DNA of 64,000 nucleotides from Fusarium oxysporum f. sp. lycopersici 4287 (GCF_000149955.1 NC_030986.1:2301886-2365885), one strand, 5' to 3'; counted from the first letter of the stretch, positions 12,041-23,682 are shown. Notes: generated by a model not told the origin, from the letters alone. Made by a program: numbers and translations.

Positions 12041-14517
12041 ACATGGCATCTCGCAAACTTGGGGCGTTACGTAGCCCTATTTGCTGCGCGGCACGACTGC
12101 GCTTACGAGGGGATAAAGCAAAAATACATCATGCCCATGTGCACTATTTCTCGCAATATTGGGCCAAGACCGACTGGTGGACCAGTCGATCTGCTTTCTG
12201 AGAGATGACCCTCACGTGGCTGCGGAAGATCGCGCATGTGGTACTGGGGTGCTTAGTTGCTCCACTCCATGCTCATCAAACATAGGGGGGGTTTAAACTT
12301 TGGGGGCGAGGCGAGCGATGGAGGGGCCTACAGATGGCGATGAGCCAGTCCTGTGCAAGTTCAAGGACGTGGGCCGTGAGCATATCTTGTACCGCGGCAT
12401 GGACCTCGAGAACCATGCCGTCTGATGGGGTCATGGATACGCTAGTGAACGGCGCACGAGGTGCCCCGGCCTTGGTGCAAGCCACATTTACAAGGCTTGC
12501 AGTCCTGCCTATCCCTTGGTGAGCATCTCATATTCGCAGTATCACACAGGACACCCCGGAAAATCATCCGCAACGAGATCCAATTGCTGCACACAATAAT
12601 ACTGTCCGTGTACAGTATTCACTTGGACAGGGCGCTAGCTCCTTTGTCGTCCACAAGGTCAACTGGGTGCGATATCAGCCCTTCTATCTGTCTAAGACGC
12701 GATTGAGGAGTTGCTGGTCGCAACGAGCAACAAGGGCTTCGATGAGCCTAGTTAATTCTGTCTGCATGCTTATCACTCTTACCTATCATGGATTTACTTC
12801 ATGGAGTTGATCATTGTTATACGTGGTTGACCACTAGCAGGAATGGGTTCCCGTCGGAAGTACAGTATGGCCGGATATGTACAGTGCAGTCCCGAGTCTC
12901 TGGCGGCAGTTGGGCAAGAGTTGGCATGTGGATGACTGCATCCCGCAACGTAATCGGCACATAGGGTGCCGATACGTATTGCCTGGAACAAGTTCATCCA
13001 GATTCATATCAAATTTGAGATCATGACAATGCTGCAGCCACTGCGTTTCCCTGGCTGGATTATTCAATGGCTGGAAATGCTTGTCTGGACCAGTGCGAGC
13101 CATGTGTGTTGGTTGGTTTGAAGCCGAGAAGGCAAATATGGCTTGCCAGATCCAGATCTAGATCCACGTTGAGTTCAAAACAATTTGACCCTAGTCTAAG
13201 TCGGTACTTTCTGTCAAAATGTTTGACCCTCGATCTGAGGTATTCGCAGTCACCAACCCGTCCAGCCGTGCTGTCGTCGCAACCCTCCGTGGCCTGAATC
13301 TCCGGATGGCGCCTTACGTTCATCAAGACTGGATGCTGTGCCTTAAAGGAGTTGTGAGTAGAATCAGACCGGTTAGACTGAGCAACCACATGGCGTCCAT
13401 TTCCAGTTCCGCCGCCCCGATCCCCCAAGCTAAAAGCTCCCCGCACCACCCTCCACGACTTGACTTTCGGACAATGGCAGAAACAAGGTTTTGAGGGATC
13501 CAGAGGGGAATGAAGAAAAGGGATTCCAGGGGTGAAGAGTGGCTTCTGACACCGTCGCCTCTAAGCCGCTCAAGGTGCGCCTCTAACAAACTCTTACAAC
13601 ACTCCCCCGATAGCGCCGCCTTCCGTTGGATGTATCGTACTCGAACACATGGGAGGACGCGGTGGGAGAGTAACGAGCCTTTCGGGTAGATTTTGTTTCT
13701 ATCACCAACATGTGCCTCAACCACGAGAGTGCCATTCTTGTTTGTACAACTGTTTCGAAGGAGGTTGAAGACTACTTGAGATGCGTCAATATAGTGATAA
13801 ATCTCGTTTTGGGTCGAAAGAAGACTCTGAATGCTTCTTCGCCTGCTTCAAAATTGTCTGTTGAACCCAATAGTTCACAAGCTTTGTCGGTGGGAAGCCA
13901 GATCCCTGGCAACGGCAAAGGTTTCGCAGTACGGCAAGAGCGAGTACTGTACGCGCTGCAAGCCTATACAGGGATGAGATGGGTACATGAATGCCGTGTT
14001 TTGCAATGGGGAGCGTGGAGTTCAGAGTGAGGTGCTGAAGCCAGCGGGACGGCCACTGTGAGGCCCTTGTAAATTCTAGCCAGCCTGCCATGGGCTCGTT
14101 GCTTAGACCCGCCCAAGAGCTGGAGGGAGGTCTCGCTGCCCGGTCCCCTGCTTCAAAGCTCCAAGCGGCTGCCGTCCACATGCATCCCATTCTCTGTTAC
14201 TTGAGCTTGAGTTGGTACCTTACTGTATGGACAGTGAAGGTGGATACAGTGCTGAACATGCATGTGCTGGGGACCCAACCATTTCAGCGTACGACGCCAG
14301 ATGATTTTTTCCCTTAGAGGTTTCGAGACATGGAGACTACCATTTGTGCTAGGGGAAATGAGGCTTGCTCTCAGGTCATTTTGATGTTCCTGGTGTCTGG
14401 TTGATTGATTGATGGATCTGATCTTTCAGGTCTAGTAATCCACCTACATTTTTCATCCGAGAAACCATCTGGTATCGTTTCTCTCGTTTCTTTTTTTTCA
14501 TAGGGCTCCTTACCAAC
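12041..14517. other. Gene-free stretch, 2.5 kb
   Basis: Holds no supported gene. One stop-free stretch on the minus strand (about 12276-12520) has a protein-like composition (GIGRTASLVNVACTKAG, then an Ala/Leu-rich helix-like segment) but no family that I recognise and no clear flanking exons. The rest shows scattered short frames only. Confidence 0.45.
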
Positions 14518-14531
14518 GCTACCTAGGTAGC
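14518..14531. promoter_or_regulatory. 14-base perfect palindrome upstream of bHLH gene
   Basis: GCTACCTAGGTAGC is its own reverse complement. CCTAGGTA-type motifs recur nearby (CCTAGG, AGGTACCTACC at about 14620-14650) and are common in promoters of Sordariomycetes. It is 710 bases before the bHLH start. Function is unknown. Confidence 0.3.
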
Positions 14532-15243
14532 CTCCTATCCCCCCCATCCATCTCACTCAATTCCTCTTCTCTCCTATCGGGTACTATCTATACAGTGCTA
14601 TAGGTATGCACATGCCCTAGGTTCCTTCTATAGCCCAGGTACCTACCGGGGAACTAGCTAGGCGTTCCTCACCTTCCCTTCCCTCACCTGCAGTGCCCTC
14701 CACTGTCCATCCATCCCCCCCCGGACCGTCACTCACTCGCCTTCACCAGGGTCATCTCGTTCTCGTGTGCACTTTTCCCTCTTCAATTCCATTTCCACCT
14801 CTTCTCTCTTCACCTTTTACAGATCAGGGTTACGTTACGTTCTTGTTCGCAATCACATCACATCTTTATCTTGTCCAAGGCGACGGTCCCTTTCTAAACC
14901 CTCCTTCAGGGCTCATGCTCTGATACGCCCGCCCACTATAGAATTTGGCTTTGGATCGCATTGTCGCGTCTCTGCTGTCCTGTCTGTCTGTCTGTCTGTC
15001 CTGGCCCGCCGACTTCGAGTTGCAATCTCCACCTTGGCTCGTCGTACTGACGCCTCTCGCCTGCTGCTCGCTACCCTGGCCTCGCCTTGAACGCAAACAA
15101 TCGAACACAATCATATTGCCGTCACCGTTGCCCTCTGCTAACCGGGCTCCCATTAACGGGGACTCGTCGGGCTCACTGTAACCGATTCGCTTTGGCTGCG
15201 ACTCGACCGATACCCTCGATATCAACTCGACCTCTAGACAGAT
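14532..15243 (+). promoter_or_regulatory. Promoter and 5' leader of the bHLH gene
   Basis: Strongly pyrimidine-rich on the plus strand from about 14660 to 14900 (CCTTCCCTTCCCTC, CCATCCCCCCCC), typical of transcription start regions in filamentous fungi. It contains a short TGTC tetranucleotide array at 14981-15000. The ATG at 15244 follows a stop-rich leader, so translation starting further upstream is unlikely. Confidence 0.5.
14981..15000. repeat. (TGTC)5 microsatellite
   Basis: Five perfect TGTC units in the probable 5' leader of the bHLH gene, flanked by imperfect copies. Likely a polymorphic simple repeat without coding effect. Confidence 0.7.
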
Positions 15244-16837
15244 ATGGACGTCCACAACCAGCCGCGTCTACCCCCTCCCAAACCGGTTGGACTTAATAAC
15301 ATTCTCAATAACGACAACGCACCTGTTTCAATCGTTAACGGCCCGCCTCACATGCGAGACTCGGGCTTCTACTCCAACGCAGACGCCTCCAGTAAGCGTA
15401 CGCTGCTCATTACTGTTTGTGCCAATGCCTCGGCTCCATTGCTAACCTGATTTCCCTAGACACATCCGCCGCATCCTTCAACGTGAATGGTCTTAGCCCA
15501 AGCGGCTCCGGCTATCAATCCTCGTCGCACGAGAAGACACCATCTCCGATTGCCTCCAACATGATTCCCAACGGACTTGTCTCGCCATCGACTACCAACA
15601 TGAGCGTTGCCGCAATGGTATCCCCCAGTACTCCCAGCAGTCTCGATGCACGCCGCGACCGACCCACGTCGATCGAGTCCAACGGTCTCGGTCCCAACCC
15701 TGGCCCTACGATGGGCGACACCTTGGCGCCTGGTATGGCAGCAATGAGAAGGGAGAGTGTTGACAGCCGCATCAACCAGAACTTTGGCGATTTGCGCCTG
15801 GGAGGCTCTCCTTATGCATCTCACAATCACTCAACTACCTCGATACAAAACACCCTCCATAATCAGCGGAACCCTCATCATTTATCAGTCCATCGCATCT
15901 CAAACGGCTACCAACCCAGTGCGGAGCGAAACCCTGAGGGCAAGACGGTCAAAACTGCACCGGCCATCACTGGTCCTGCCACCGGACACATCGCGCGCGC
16001 TGCAGAGCCCACCAAAGGTCAAGCATGGGCGTTTCCCGAAGAAGAGATTCAGCGAGTCGGTGGCGCCCCCACGTACACCGACTCGCGGCGTAGCAGTATC
16101 ACCGAGTCTATCGCGAGTAGCCAATTCACAACAGAGTCTCGCCTACCTCCTGGTCAGATGAGACTGAACGAGTCCGAGTACTCTCGCATGTCCAACGCAT
16201 CCGACTTTCCGCCTGTTCACCATCACTCTATGCAGCATAAGCAATTGAGTGACCTCCAGGCCGAAGAAGGGAATGGTTCAACGGGCTCGCAACCATATAG
16301 TCGAACACCCGAATTGAGAGTCAGCCACAAGCTTGCTGAACGGAAAAGACGAACGGAGATGAAGGAGCTCTTTGATCAGCTTAGAGATCTCATGCCTCAG
16401 GAACGAGGCTCCAAAGCCTCCAAGTGGGAAATTCTAACTAAAGGTCAGTAAGTTACGAGAAAGGGGCTAGATCTCGACTGACGTGAAATTCGACAGCCAT
16501 TGCAGAGCATCAGAAGCAGCAAGATATCATTCGAGCATTACAAGATCACTACAAGTCCAACACGGCCGAGAACGAGATGCTTCGCCGAGATGTCCATGCG
16601 CTACGAATGGAAAACCAACAGCTTCGTTCAGAGCTCAACTCTTCCTCTTCACGCCCTCCATTATCTTCAGCAGCAACACCAGCACCACAGGCCGGGACTT
16701 ATCAGGCAGACCCTTACCCTAACCCGAACCGACCAGAACTGCCACCCCTCAGGTCGCTCCGTAACAGTATTCCAAATGGACCGGACTCTATGACGGGTGT
16801 TCAGTACGACAGTCCTCGTACAAATGGCTATCATTAG
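15244..16837 (+). CDS. bHLH transcription factor (Esc1/UrdA-like)
   Basis: Nuclear DNA-binding regulator of 490 residues in three exons: 15244-15391, 15460-16443 and 16497-16837. The first intron has a GTAAGC donor and a TTTCCCTAG acceptor; the second has GTCAGT and CGACAG, and both joins preserve the frame. The long N-terminal part is Ser/Asn/Pro-rich and probably disordered. The basic region reads SHKLAERKRRTEMKELF, with the E-R-K-R-R core that contacts E-boxes. Helix 1, a short loop (PQERGSKASKW) and helix 2 (EILTKAIAEHQKQQ) follow, then a heptad-like helix (AENEMLRRDVHALRMEN) that may extend dimerisation. Fungal relatives such as S. pombe Esc1 act in sexual or asexual development; that role here is inferred from the family. 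It sits beside an 8 kb gene-free stretch. Confidence 0.9.
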
Positions 16838-18315
16838 ACGGGACCAATCGAATGTTCCGGGAAATGAGGCTCAGCGGGGAATACTTGCCCCCAAAAACGT
16901 CCACCATCTTAAACCTGTTGGAACTCGATTAATGAATGAATGACGGCGAAAAGTTATGACACCGGGAGAGCACAAGGCTGGACTCGACTACTATTGCTGG
17001 GTCACCAGCGATGCTCTGAGCCACAACACAAGGGCGCCGTGGCATTAGATTTGCTTAGCTGCTTCTGTTTTGTTTTGTCTTTTTCGGCAACGCTGCCGCC
17101 CAGTGTACCAGTACGGCAAACGGACCGTGAACTGTCACTCTTTGTCAATTTCTTGTTCAGTACTAGGTCTTTATCTCATTCTGTCTTTTCTTTTTCTTTT
17201 TTTCTTCTTCTTCTTCTTCTTCTCTTATTTATTTAAACATGCACCACGCTCGACTAATGAGGTGGCTGTTAGGAGTTTGTTTAGGTTTGGGACATATAGG
17301 CCACTTAATGGTATGGTACGGTTAGGTGTGGATGATCAGGCAAGGCAAGGCAAGGCAAGGCAGGGACAAGGATAAGGAATAGGTGCAATGGGGTTGGTTG
17401 CAAAGGATTTCCTCGGTTTTTGGGCTCGGAAGGACAAAGACGTCATGGAAAATACGGAGATGGCGCGATAGTGTTTCAGGGCGTATATACCCATTTGAAA
17501 GGAGGCGAAGCGGACAGGAAGGGTCTGTGCTGTGGAACAAACATGTCGTGGAGGTGATACAGTTGGAAGACGTTTTGTTCTCTTCTGTGCAGTGGCGTGG
17601 TTGTGAGCGTATCGTATGGTCTCGGTGTATCGGGGGATTGATGGTAAAATGCGAGAACAAGATACTCATCTTCACCAAATCGTGCTTGTGATTGATAATA
17701 TTATGCGAATTGTGAGATGAATGAACATGCTCTGCCGGTTATTTGCCATGTCATGTTGGAAAGCAGTGGGCATACCTAGATCTGAGTATCCGTATTATAT
17801 AGAGTACTACGGATACCACTGGCATGACGTGATCTGATGAAACAATGCGATATGATAAGATAAAGACAAGATGATCCATGAGCACTGGGCAGCTCACAGT
17901 TGGACTGTTTACCTTCAGACCGGAGCCAGGGATACGGGATATACGGGGCAGCCCGAGCCCGGGCGGAGTTGGGGGTTGCGGACTTGCGGAGTTTGCGGAG
18001 GCCCCGCCCAAGAGAGAAAGTCCCCGATTCGGTCTGAGAGACGAGCAGTAACCATTGACGATTGACTAAAGAAAACAGTGCTAATGCTTACGGCTTACAC
18101 CAGACAAAGTCCGCAAAGAGGATGCATCAGGGGTTCCTCTTACTCCATTCTCTTGATTATATTTCACTCTGGTAGGCCTATTCCTTCTCCGACGTCAAGT
18201 CCGTCGACATTCTTGGGATCCTTTTTTCCGCCTCTCCTCTTCTATCATTCTCACTCTCACTCGCCTCTACTCTCATCCATCCACTCACTCGTTCTATCTC
18301 ACTTGTACATATATC
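16838..18315. other. Intergenic between bHLH and Zn2Cys6 genes
   Basis: Contains the bHLH 3' UTR and the promoter of the second Zn2Cys6 gene. Simple-sequence tracts are a T/C-rich TTCTTCTTC run at about 17190-17223 and (GGCAA)4 at about 17339-17363. Open frames overlapping these tracts are low complexity and not believed. The last 120 bases before 18316 are CT-rich. Confidence 0.5.
17339..17363. repeat. (GGCAA)4 pentanucleotide tract
   Basis: Four perfect GGCAA units plus a partial one in the bHLH 3' flank. Short, non-coding simple repeat. Confidence 0.6.
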
Positions 18316-19820
18316 ATGGACTCACTCGGGTCGCTGGCTGCGCGCAAGATGGACCGTTCAGCTGCTTCGAGACAGAAGAGCTGCAACGCCTGCGTGAGAG
18401 GGAAGCGCAAGTGCGACAAGAAGACTCCCCGCTGTACTCGCTGTGCGGCAAAGGGCCTCGACTGTGTATATCAGAGATTGCCGCCAGGGGCCAACTTTCA
18501 CGACGACGATCTGTGTGCCGGTCTTGGCGCTACTGATAATCTGAACGAAGTCCCTGATTTTGATATGGGCTTTGATATCAACAACTTGGGAGCAGACTCG
18601 AGTGCCAGCACCAGCAACACCACGCCCGATAGCCTCGACAGAGTCACCACATCGTCGATAGAGCTCGATTCTCCCCTTGACTTCTCCATCATCGACCATC
18701 TCATGGCCAACGATACATCTCTCGGTTCCGAGCTATGGAACATGGGAGACTATGGCAACAACAAGCTCAGTATACCACCCGTGCCAGCAGGGCCTGTCGT
18801 CATCCGCGATGTGGCTGTTCTAGATAGAGCAGATGCCTGCCTGGCCGACTTCAACCCGCTGGACGTGTACGACCCTCGTACCCGCGTGGGATACACTGTA
18901 GAGATCATCACCAACCTCTACCGGGACTTCGCTCGGACTCGCCGGCTGCCCTTCATCCACCCCCGTCTCTACGGCTCCAACCTCCCAAAGACCATGCTAG
19001 CAGCCTTCTCAGCGGCGTCAGCCTATTCAGCGCGAACTCCCGAGAACAAAGGTTGGGTGTACAAGCTCATCACTGACATGGCCAAGGAGATCCATCGCGA
19101 GGGTGAGCGGGCCTCGACGCCGGCGGAGAAGCTGGCGCGGGTGCAAGCGCTGGTTGTTCTGGACTCTATCCGTATGTTTGATGGTGACGTTACTCTGAGG
19201 GCAACGAGCGAGCGCGAGCTGTCGCAGTTTATGGCGTGGATGTTTGCTCTCAAGGAGGTGGAAGAGGAGTTGTCAGTGGGGGATGAACCTGGTGCTACAA
19301 CGATGAAAGGTCCACCTCCACCGAGCTGGGAGGTAAGATGATCAAAGAACTGTGCCATGGAGGATTCTTGCTGACGTTGAGATAGAGTTGGCTGCTCGCC
19401 GAGAGTATACGCCGAACTACCGTCATGTCATTTGCTTTTGTGTGCATGACAAGCATACTCAAGTCCCTTGAGCGTACGTCTTGTTCTCTTTACCTGTACT
19501 CATATCTAACACTTTCGCAGCACCCTGCGGTATCATGGAGGGTCCAACCTTTCAGTTCACTGCATCAAGATACCTCTGGGAAGCCGATTCATCAATGGCC
19601 TTCTACCGTGCGTGGCAGACCAAACCACAATACCCGGTGCGGAACCTCGACTTCAAGGGTGTCTGGTTGCATGCTCAGCCTGAGGATGTTGATGAGTTTA
19701 CGAAGCTAATGCTTACTGCGTAAGTGACTCCATCTGTCGAGTTTGTTATTATATCTAACATGAAACAGACAAATGGGCCCAGAAGCTATCGATCAGTTCA
19801 TGATGGGTGCTGCGTGTTGA
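18316..19820 (+). CDS. Zn(II)2Cys6 transcription factor
   Basis: Predicted nuclear regulator of 451 residues. Four exons: 18316-19332, 19386-19473, 19521-19719 and 19769-19820, with donors GTAAGA, GTACGT and GTAAGT and acceptors GATAG, TCGCAG and AAACAG; all joins keep the frame. The zinc cluster Cys are residues 23, 26, 33, 40, 43 and 50. A second Met at residue 12 is an alternative start. No full fungal-specific domain is obvious. The C-terminal half (for example LYRDFARTRRLPFIHPRLYG and WLLAESIRRTTVMSF) has the pattern of Hypocreales C6 proteins that lack the classical middle homology region. It converges on the MDR oxidoreductase gene, with 201 bases between stop codons. A regulatory link is possible but not shown. 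Confidence 0.87.
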
Positions 19821-20021
19821 TTCTGCGCAAGTAACGGATGTCTCATTTGTTTTGTAATGGTAGTTAGGCGTCAGGGTGCTGGTATTCACCAAGTTGTCCA
19901 CGATATCACGGATCAGGTTGATTTACAAACAAATTGTTGAGCTGGTAACTATTCAGAAACTCACAAGTGACAACCAAATGCTACTGCAATGATGCTATAT
20001 CGACAGGTGTTTGACGCTTAT

Positions 20022-21198
20022 TCAGACCTCATCTTCGGTGATCCTCCAGACCAGCCTCTCGCCACTGACTTCCTTATTTCTCAGAATATCCAATGCCCTT
20101 TGGGCCCTCTCAACAGCCGATGAACCTTCCACAACACGATACTTATTGGGGGTAATGACGCCGTCTCTGAGTAGCTTTGGTACCATCTCTGGTTGGGCCT
20201 TTTCTTTGAGAAACTCATTCTAGTTTATGTTAGTCTTTGGTCGCTTCAGGTGACTAAGAGTGGCTTACGGAGAGGTAGAAATGTGTTCGCACACCGCGAA
20301 CTTCAACACCATCGGCCCATTGCCCGACCAACACCCTGGAGACGTCCATCTCATACTCAGGCTCTTCTTCAAGTGTGGCATCTTTGAGAATAACAGGGAG
20401 CATAACGGCCACAGTGCTGCCGCGTTGAGCAATCTTGGACAGAGGCTTTAGAGTGCCCTCTAGAGAACCAATGCAGTCGATGATATAAGGCAGTTTGGGC
20501 TCTGTTCTGTTACTGGTGAAGTGGAGAATCTTATCGACAACATCCTGCTTTCGATAGTCAAAAGTCTCGGTTGCGCCAATGCTGCGAAGGTACTCATGTT
20601 GTTTTTCACTTGCGACAGCGATGATGTTCTTGAAGCCCCAGTGCCTGAAGACCTGAACGGCATAGATGCCGACGCTGCTCGAGGCACCCCAGATAAGGAT
20701 AGGGTCATCAGCTTGCTTTGGCGTGTAACCTTCCGGGACAGGCCATGGAAGCTCCAGCTTGAGATCCGCAGTGGCAGTGTGAAAGACAGTCACGAGATTC
20801 ACGGAGACTGTCACCGCTTCTTGGTAAGAAATGTTGTCTGGGATTTTAGAAGCAAGATATGCAGGGATTGTGATGTATTCCTGATGGTTTGCCTCCTTTC
20901 CACCATGGAAAGCAAAGGAAACGACACGGTCTCCGACATTCAGCCCCTTGAGGTCACCGCCATCGCCAACAGCCACGACTTTTCCAGCGGCGCCTCCACT
21001 GCCCATTTGCTGCGGGTACTCGGAGATGAGTAGACCGCCATCGGCACGATGAAGGTCGAGAGGAGTTGAAGAGGTCCAGGCAACACGAACTAGGACTTCA
21101 CCAGGGGCGGGAGGATACACAGGGACCGTCTGAAAGGCGAACGGGGTGCGTTTTGCAGGGAGGACTATGGCTTGCTGAGTTGAGGGGATAGAAGACAT
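20022..21198 (-). CDS. MDR-family oxidoreductase, zinc-less (CipB/enoyl reductase-like)
   Basis: NAD(P)H-dependent medium-chain dehydrogenase/reductase of 375 residues. Exon 1 is 21198-20269; an intron of 49 nt (GTAAGC donor, AACTAG acceptor) leads to exon 2, 20219-20022. The N-terminal GroES-like domain contains VLVRVAWTSSTPLDLHRADG. The usual catalytic-zinc Cys is absent at that position, as in quinone reductases and PKS-partner enoyl reductases. The nucleotide-binding fold carries LIWGASSSVGIYAVQVFRHWG-type sequence, a variant of the AxxGxxG loop. The substrate cannot be told. A TATA-like element lies about 80 bases upstream. It could also be a general quinone/alkenal reductase. Confidence 0.88.
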
Positions 21199-21279
21199 GA
21201 CGGGCTTGGTTCGGTGTAGGTGATGAATGGCTTGATGAGTAGATCGATGTCACTCTGCAGACATAGCAATTCTATAGAG

Positions 21280-21289
21280 TTATATATAC
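21280..21289 (-). promoter_or_regulatory. TATA-like box of the MDR oxidoreductase gene
   Basis: TTATATATAC on the plus strand (GTATATATAA on the coding strand) lies about 80-90 bases upstream of the ATG at 21198, a usual TATA position. The surrounding DNA is fairly AT-rich, so chance is possible. Confidence 0.4.
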
Positions 21290-21908
21290 TTCACTGTTCT
21301 TTACTTTACTCGCGATCTCATCTCCTGATAATGCGTAATGCGTAATGCATATATAGTCGTATTATTAAAACGTAGATATTTGTCAGCTTGAACTCCGTGG
21401 AACGCCTAAATGAGCCCCACCGAAGTTTCTACATATGTAAGGAAACACGCACAATGTTTTCGTATTCAAAACAAGGCGACCTTGTGAATAGATGCAAGCA
21501 AGCGGCAAGGCAGGGTAGAGTTCATGGACCCCACGAGTGCAAGATGGGACTCAACGATAATGGGTTTGAGTTTCAAGGCTGAGGTGGATATGCTGATGTA
21601 AGATGAAGTCTTACAGAGGAAAGTATTTAATCAATGATGCAGTAATAAATGGTCAAAATCGAGCTGAATGGAAGATAGTAGTGATAAGGCGTGATTCAAT
21701 ATCAGGATTCCATGCTGCTTTAGTTGTCAATCATGCCATCACCAATAAATGGCCCCGTTAAATGGTGGTCAACACTTGAAATCCAATTTAACTCATTTCC
21801 AACGCCATAACTCGTACAGTAAAAGGTATCTGATCCAGCCATCCAAAACGTTGATCCATTCCATACATCCCATTAAATTCCCAGCCTCAAATATTCGATG
21901 GTTTTGCA
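21290..21908. other. Intergenic, AT-rich
   Basis: Lies between the MDR gene promoter and the stop codon of the 93-residue orphan. It includes a small direct repeat (AATGCGTAATGCGTAATGC at about 21329-21348). No gene seen. Confidence 0.5.
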
Positions 21909-22190
21909 TTAGACGGTGGCAGAGCCCATGAGGACCGTCCCGGCCGCAGGCCCAACATCCACATGCTTTTGCGTGACATTTCCGCTCTTGGCATCATCTC
22001 TCGCAGTCGGAGGACGTCCGAGGTCGGCTACGACATTGCGAACTCGCTGTCGCATACTCTTGCGGTGCTTTGCGGCTTCGTTTGTAGACATCTCCGTGTC
22101 GGCTTTTGTCGGTGAGACATGGTCCTGGGCTTCTTTGGAGAAGACGGTTGAGCCTGAGAGGACAGAGGCAGCGTCGCTTGTGGTGTCCAT
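21909..22190 (-). CDS. Small orphan protein, 93 residues
   Basis: An uninterrupted frame with ATG at 22190. The protein is hydrophilic and Ser/Thr/Ala/Asp-rich, with a basic segment in the middle (AAKHRKSMRQRVRNVVADLG) and a small, hydrophobic-neutral C-terminus. It has no signal peptide, membrane segment or Cys. Likely real because it has a canonical TATA-like box at the right distance, good codon use, and the style of short stress-type proteins in Fusarium-like fungi. The basic amphipathic segment could bind nucleic acid or lipid; that is inference. I know no named family. Confidence 0.6.
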   Translation of the reverse strand: MDTTSDAASVLSGSTVFSKEAQDHVSPTKADTEMSTNEAAKHRKSMRQRVRNVVADLGRPPTARDDAKSGNVTQKHVDVGPAAGTVLMGSATV

Positions 22191-22292
22191 TTTGCGACAG
22201 ACGAATTGACTTTGAAAAGAAGGAGACGCTTTTATTTGTATGAGTGATATTAAACTGATAGAGAGCTAAAATGGCGGGGGTGAGGCTGAAGC

Positions 22293-22302
22293 TTTATATA
22301 TG
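22293..22302 (-). promoter_or_regulatory. TATA box of the 93-residue orphan gene
   Basis: On the coding strand the site reads ATATATAAAG (TATATAAA core), about 103-112 bases upstream of the ATG at 22190. This matches the consensus well and suggests a regulated or strongly expressed small gene. Confidence 0.5.
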
Positions 22303-22746
22303 GGAGGCAAGGGATAGGAAGGTAGGTACTGTCCCGTCCTGTCCTATCCTATCTCCTCCTCTCCTCTTCCCCGACTTTATCTGTCTGCCTCTTGCCTTGT
22401 CTGCCTTTCAGGGTCTAGATCTTTGGTGGTAGTGTTACTGACCCCGCGCTACTGTAGGGTGAACCCACTTTCATTAACCTTAATCAGTTCCACTTATCTC
22501 AAGGAATTACTATGGTATTGTCGCTCTGATACAATAAAAGACATAGTAATACATCATTAATCTTTATCAAATCTCTCTTCATATCATAACGGTCTCATAT
22601 ATTCTAATTCGAATACAATGCGACGTTCCAGAGACATCTCCCTTTCCTCACGGTTAGTTGCTGTTCAGACAGTCTAGACAACCCAATGTAACCCCTCCCT
22701 ATCACTCACACGTCAAACTCTCTGAGCCATTCGCTGAGGCCACTGG
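22303..22746. other. Intergenic
   Basis: Promoter side of the orphan gene and 3' flank of the F-box gene. C/T-rich near 22330-22400 (TCCTGTCCTATCC repeats) and AT-rich after 22480. No gene seen. Confidence 0.5.
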
Positions 22747-23682
22747 CTATACCCCATAACCCTTCGCATCGACATCTACAGCTGAATCATCCTCCTCATT
22801 ATGCCACCAAATCGATGTAAGCACATCCAAACCCAAGGTCTCAAACTCCTCCAAATTAGCCTCCTCCTCCCCTTTCTCAACTCTACCACCACAACAATCG
22901 GCACACGTAAACACTTCTCTCACACAGTCTATGTTCCACGGTCCGCAGTCCCAATCCCCTCCATCCATACTGTAGAACTCAACCACGAGATTAGTCGCGC
23001 CGAAGAGCAGCTCGCACTGTTCCCGGCAAAGTTGGGTCTGATGCGTCTCTCGCGCATCACCCCAGCTGATCCGGTACCACATAGAGTAGTTCTCCGGTTG
23101 GCATGTTGTGCTGTGAACCATGTCGTATAGCTGACCCATGCAGAGGCCCTGTGAGGATTTTGGCTTGATAAGAGCAGTGCGAACATTGCGGAACCACATG
23201 TTAAAGCCCTCTGATTTCAGATATCCCATAGTCGGAGGCGGTGGTTGAGATACAAGCATCCGTCGCCAACTGGAAGTGCCCATTGTGAAGTTCTCAAGCC
23301 GCTCCGTCTTCTCCAGCATAGATAAGCTTCTTGCTTCCCCTTGTGCTTTAATCGCACCTTCGGGAGCCCAAGGTAAGCGAAGGAACGAGTCTGCTCTTCG
23401 AAGGTACGTGTACTTGCGATCGATATCGAAGAAGCATCGTCCAAACTTTTCAACCAGCAGCGGGTTGAGTGTGAAACTCTGCGGTCTTCGGGCCCCTGCC
23501 GAAGACACGGGTTGGAAGAACAGCGCTTGCTGTATTCTGGGAGATTCTCCTATTATCGCAGCCCAGTGACGACATACCCGCGATGCAGACACAAGAAGTG
23601 TCTTCATGTCAAGGTGTAAGAGGATGAGTTCCAGCAATTCCGGGACCGCGAGTATTCTGGTCATAGTGTCTGCGAACTCCAT
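22747..23682 (-). CDS. F-box domain protein
   Basis: A single exon of 311 residues. The F-box is at about residues 9-50 (ILAVPELLELILLHLDMKT, then VCRHWAAIIGESPRIQQALF), the typical Skp1-binding helix set. No WD40, LRR or kelch repeats follow. The remainder is an uncharacterised region rich in Trp and Cys near the C-terminus (WDCGPWNID and CADCCGG). This layout, an F-box plus a short fungal-specific tail, is common in large expanded families in Fusarium-like genomes. It probably acts as an SCF ubiquitin-ligase adaptor; its target is unknown. The reading frame is intact. Confidence 0.82.
   Translation of the reverse strand: MEFADTMTRILAVPELLELILLHLDMKTLLVSASRVCRHWAAIIGESPRIQQALFFQPVSSAGARRPQSFTLNPLLVEKFGRCFFDIDRKYTYLRRADSFLRLPWAPEGAIKAQGEARSLSMLEKTERLENFTMGTSSWRRMLVSQPPPPTMGYLKSEGFNMWFRNVRTALIKPKSSQGLCMGQLYDMVHSTTCQPENYSMWYRISWGDARETHQTQLCREQCELLFGATNLVVEFYSMDGGDWDCGPWNIDCVREVFTCADCCGGRVEKGEEEANLEEFETLGLDVLTSIWWHNEEDDSAVDVDAKGYGV

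Noticed and set aside
13060..13449. 129-codon minus-strand frame
   Set aside because: Composition is random-like, with an AGATCTAGATC-derived Leu/Asp run; no support as a gene.
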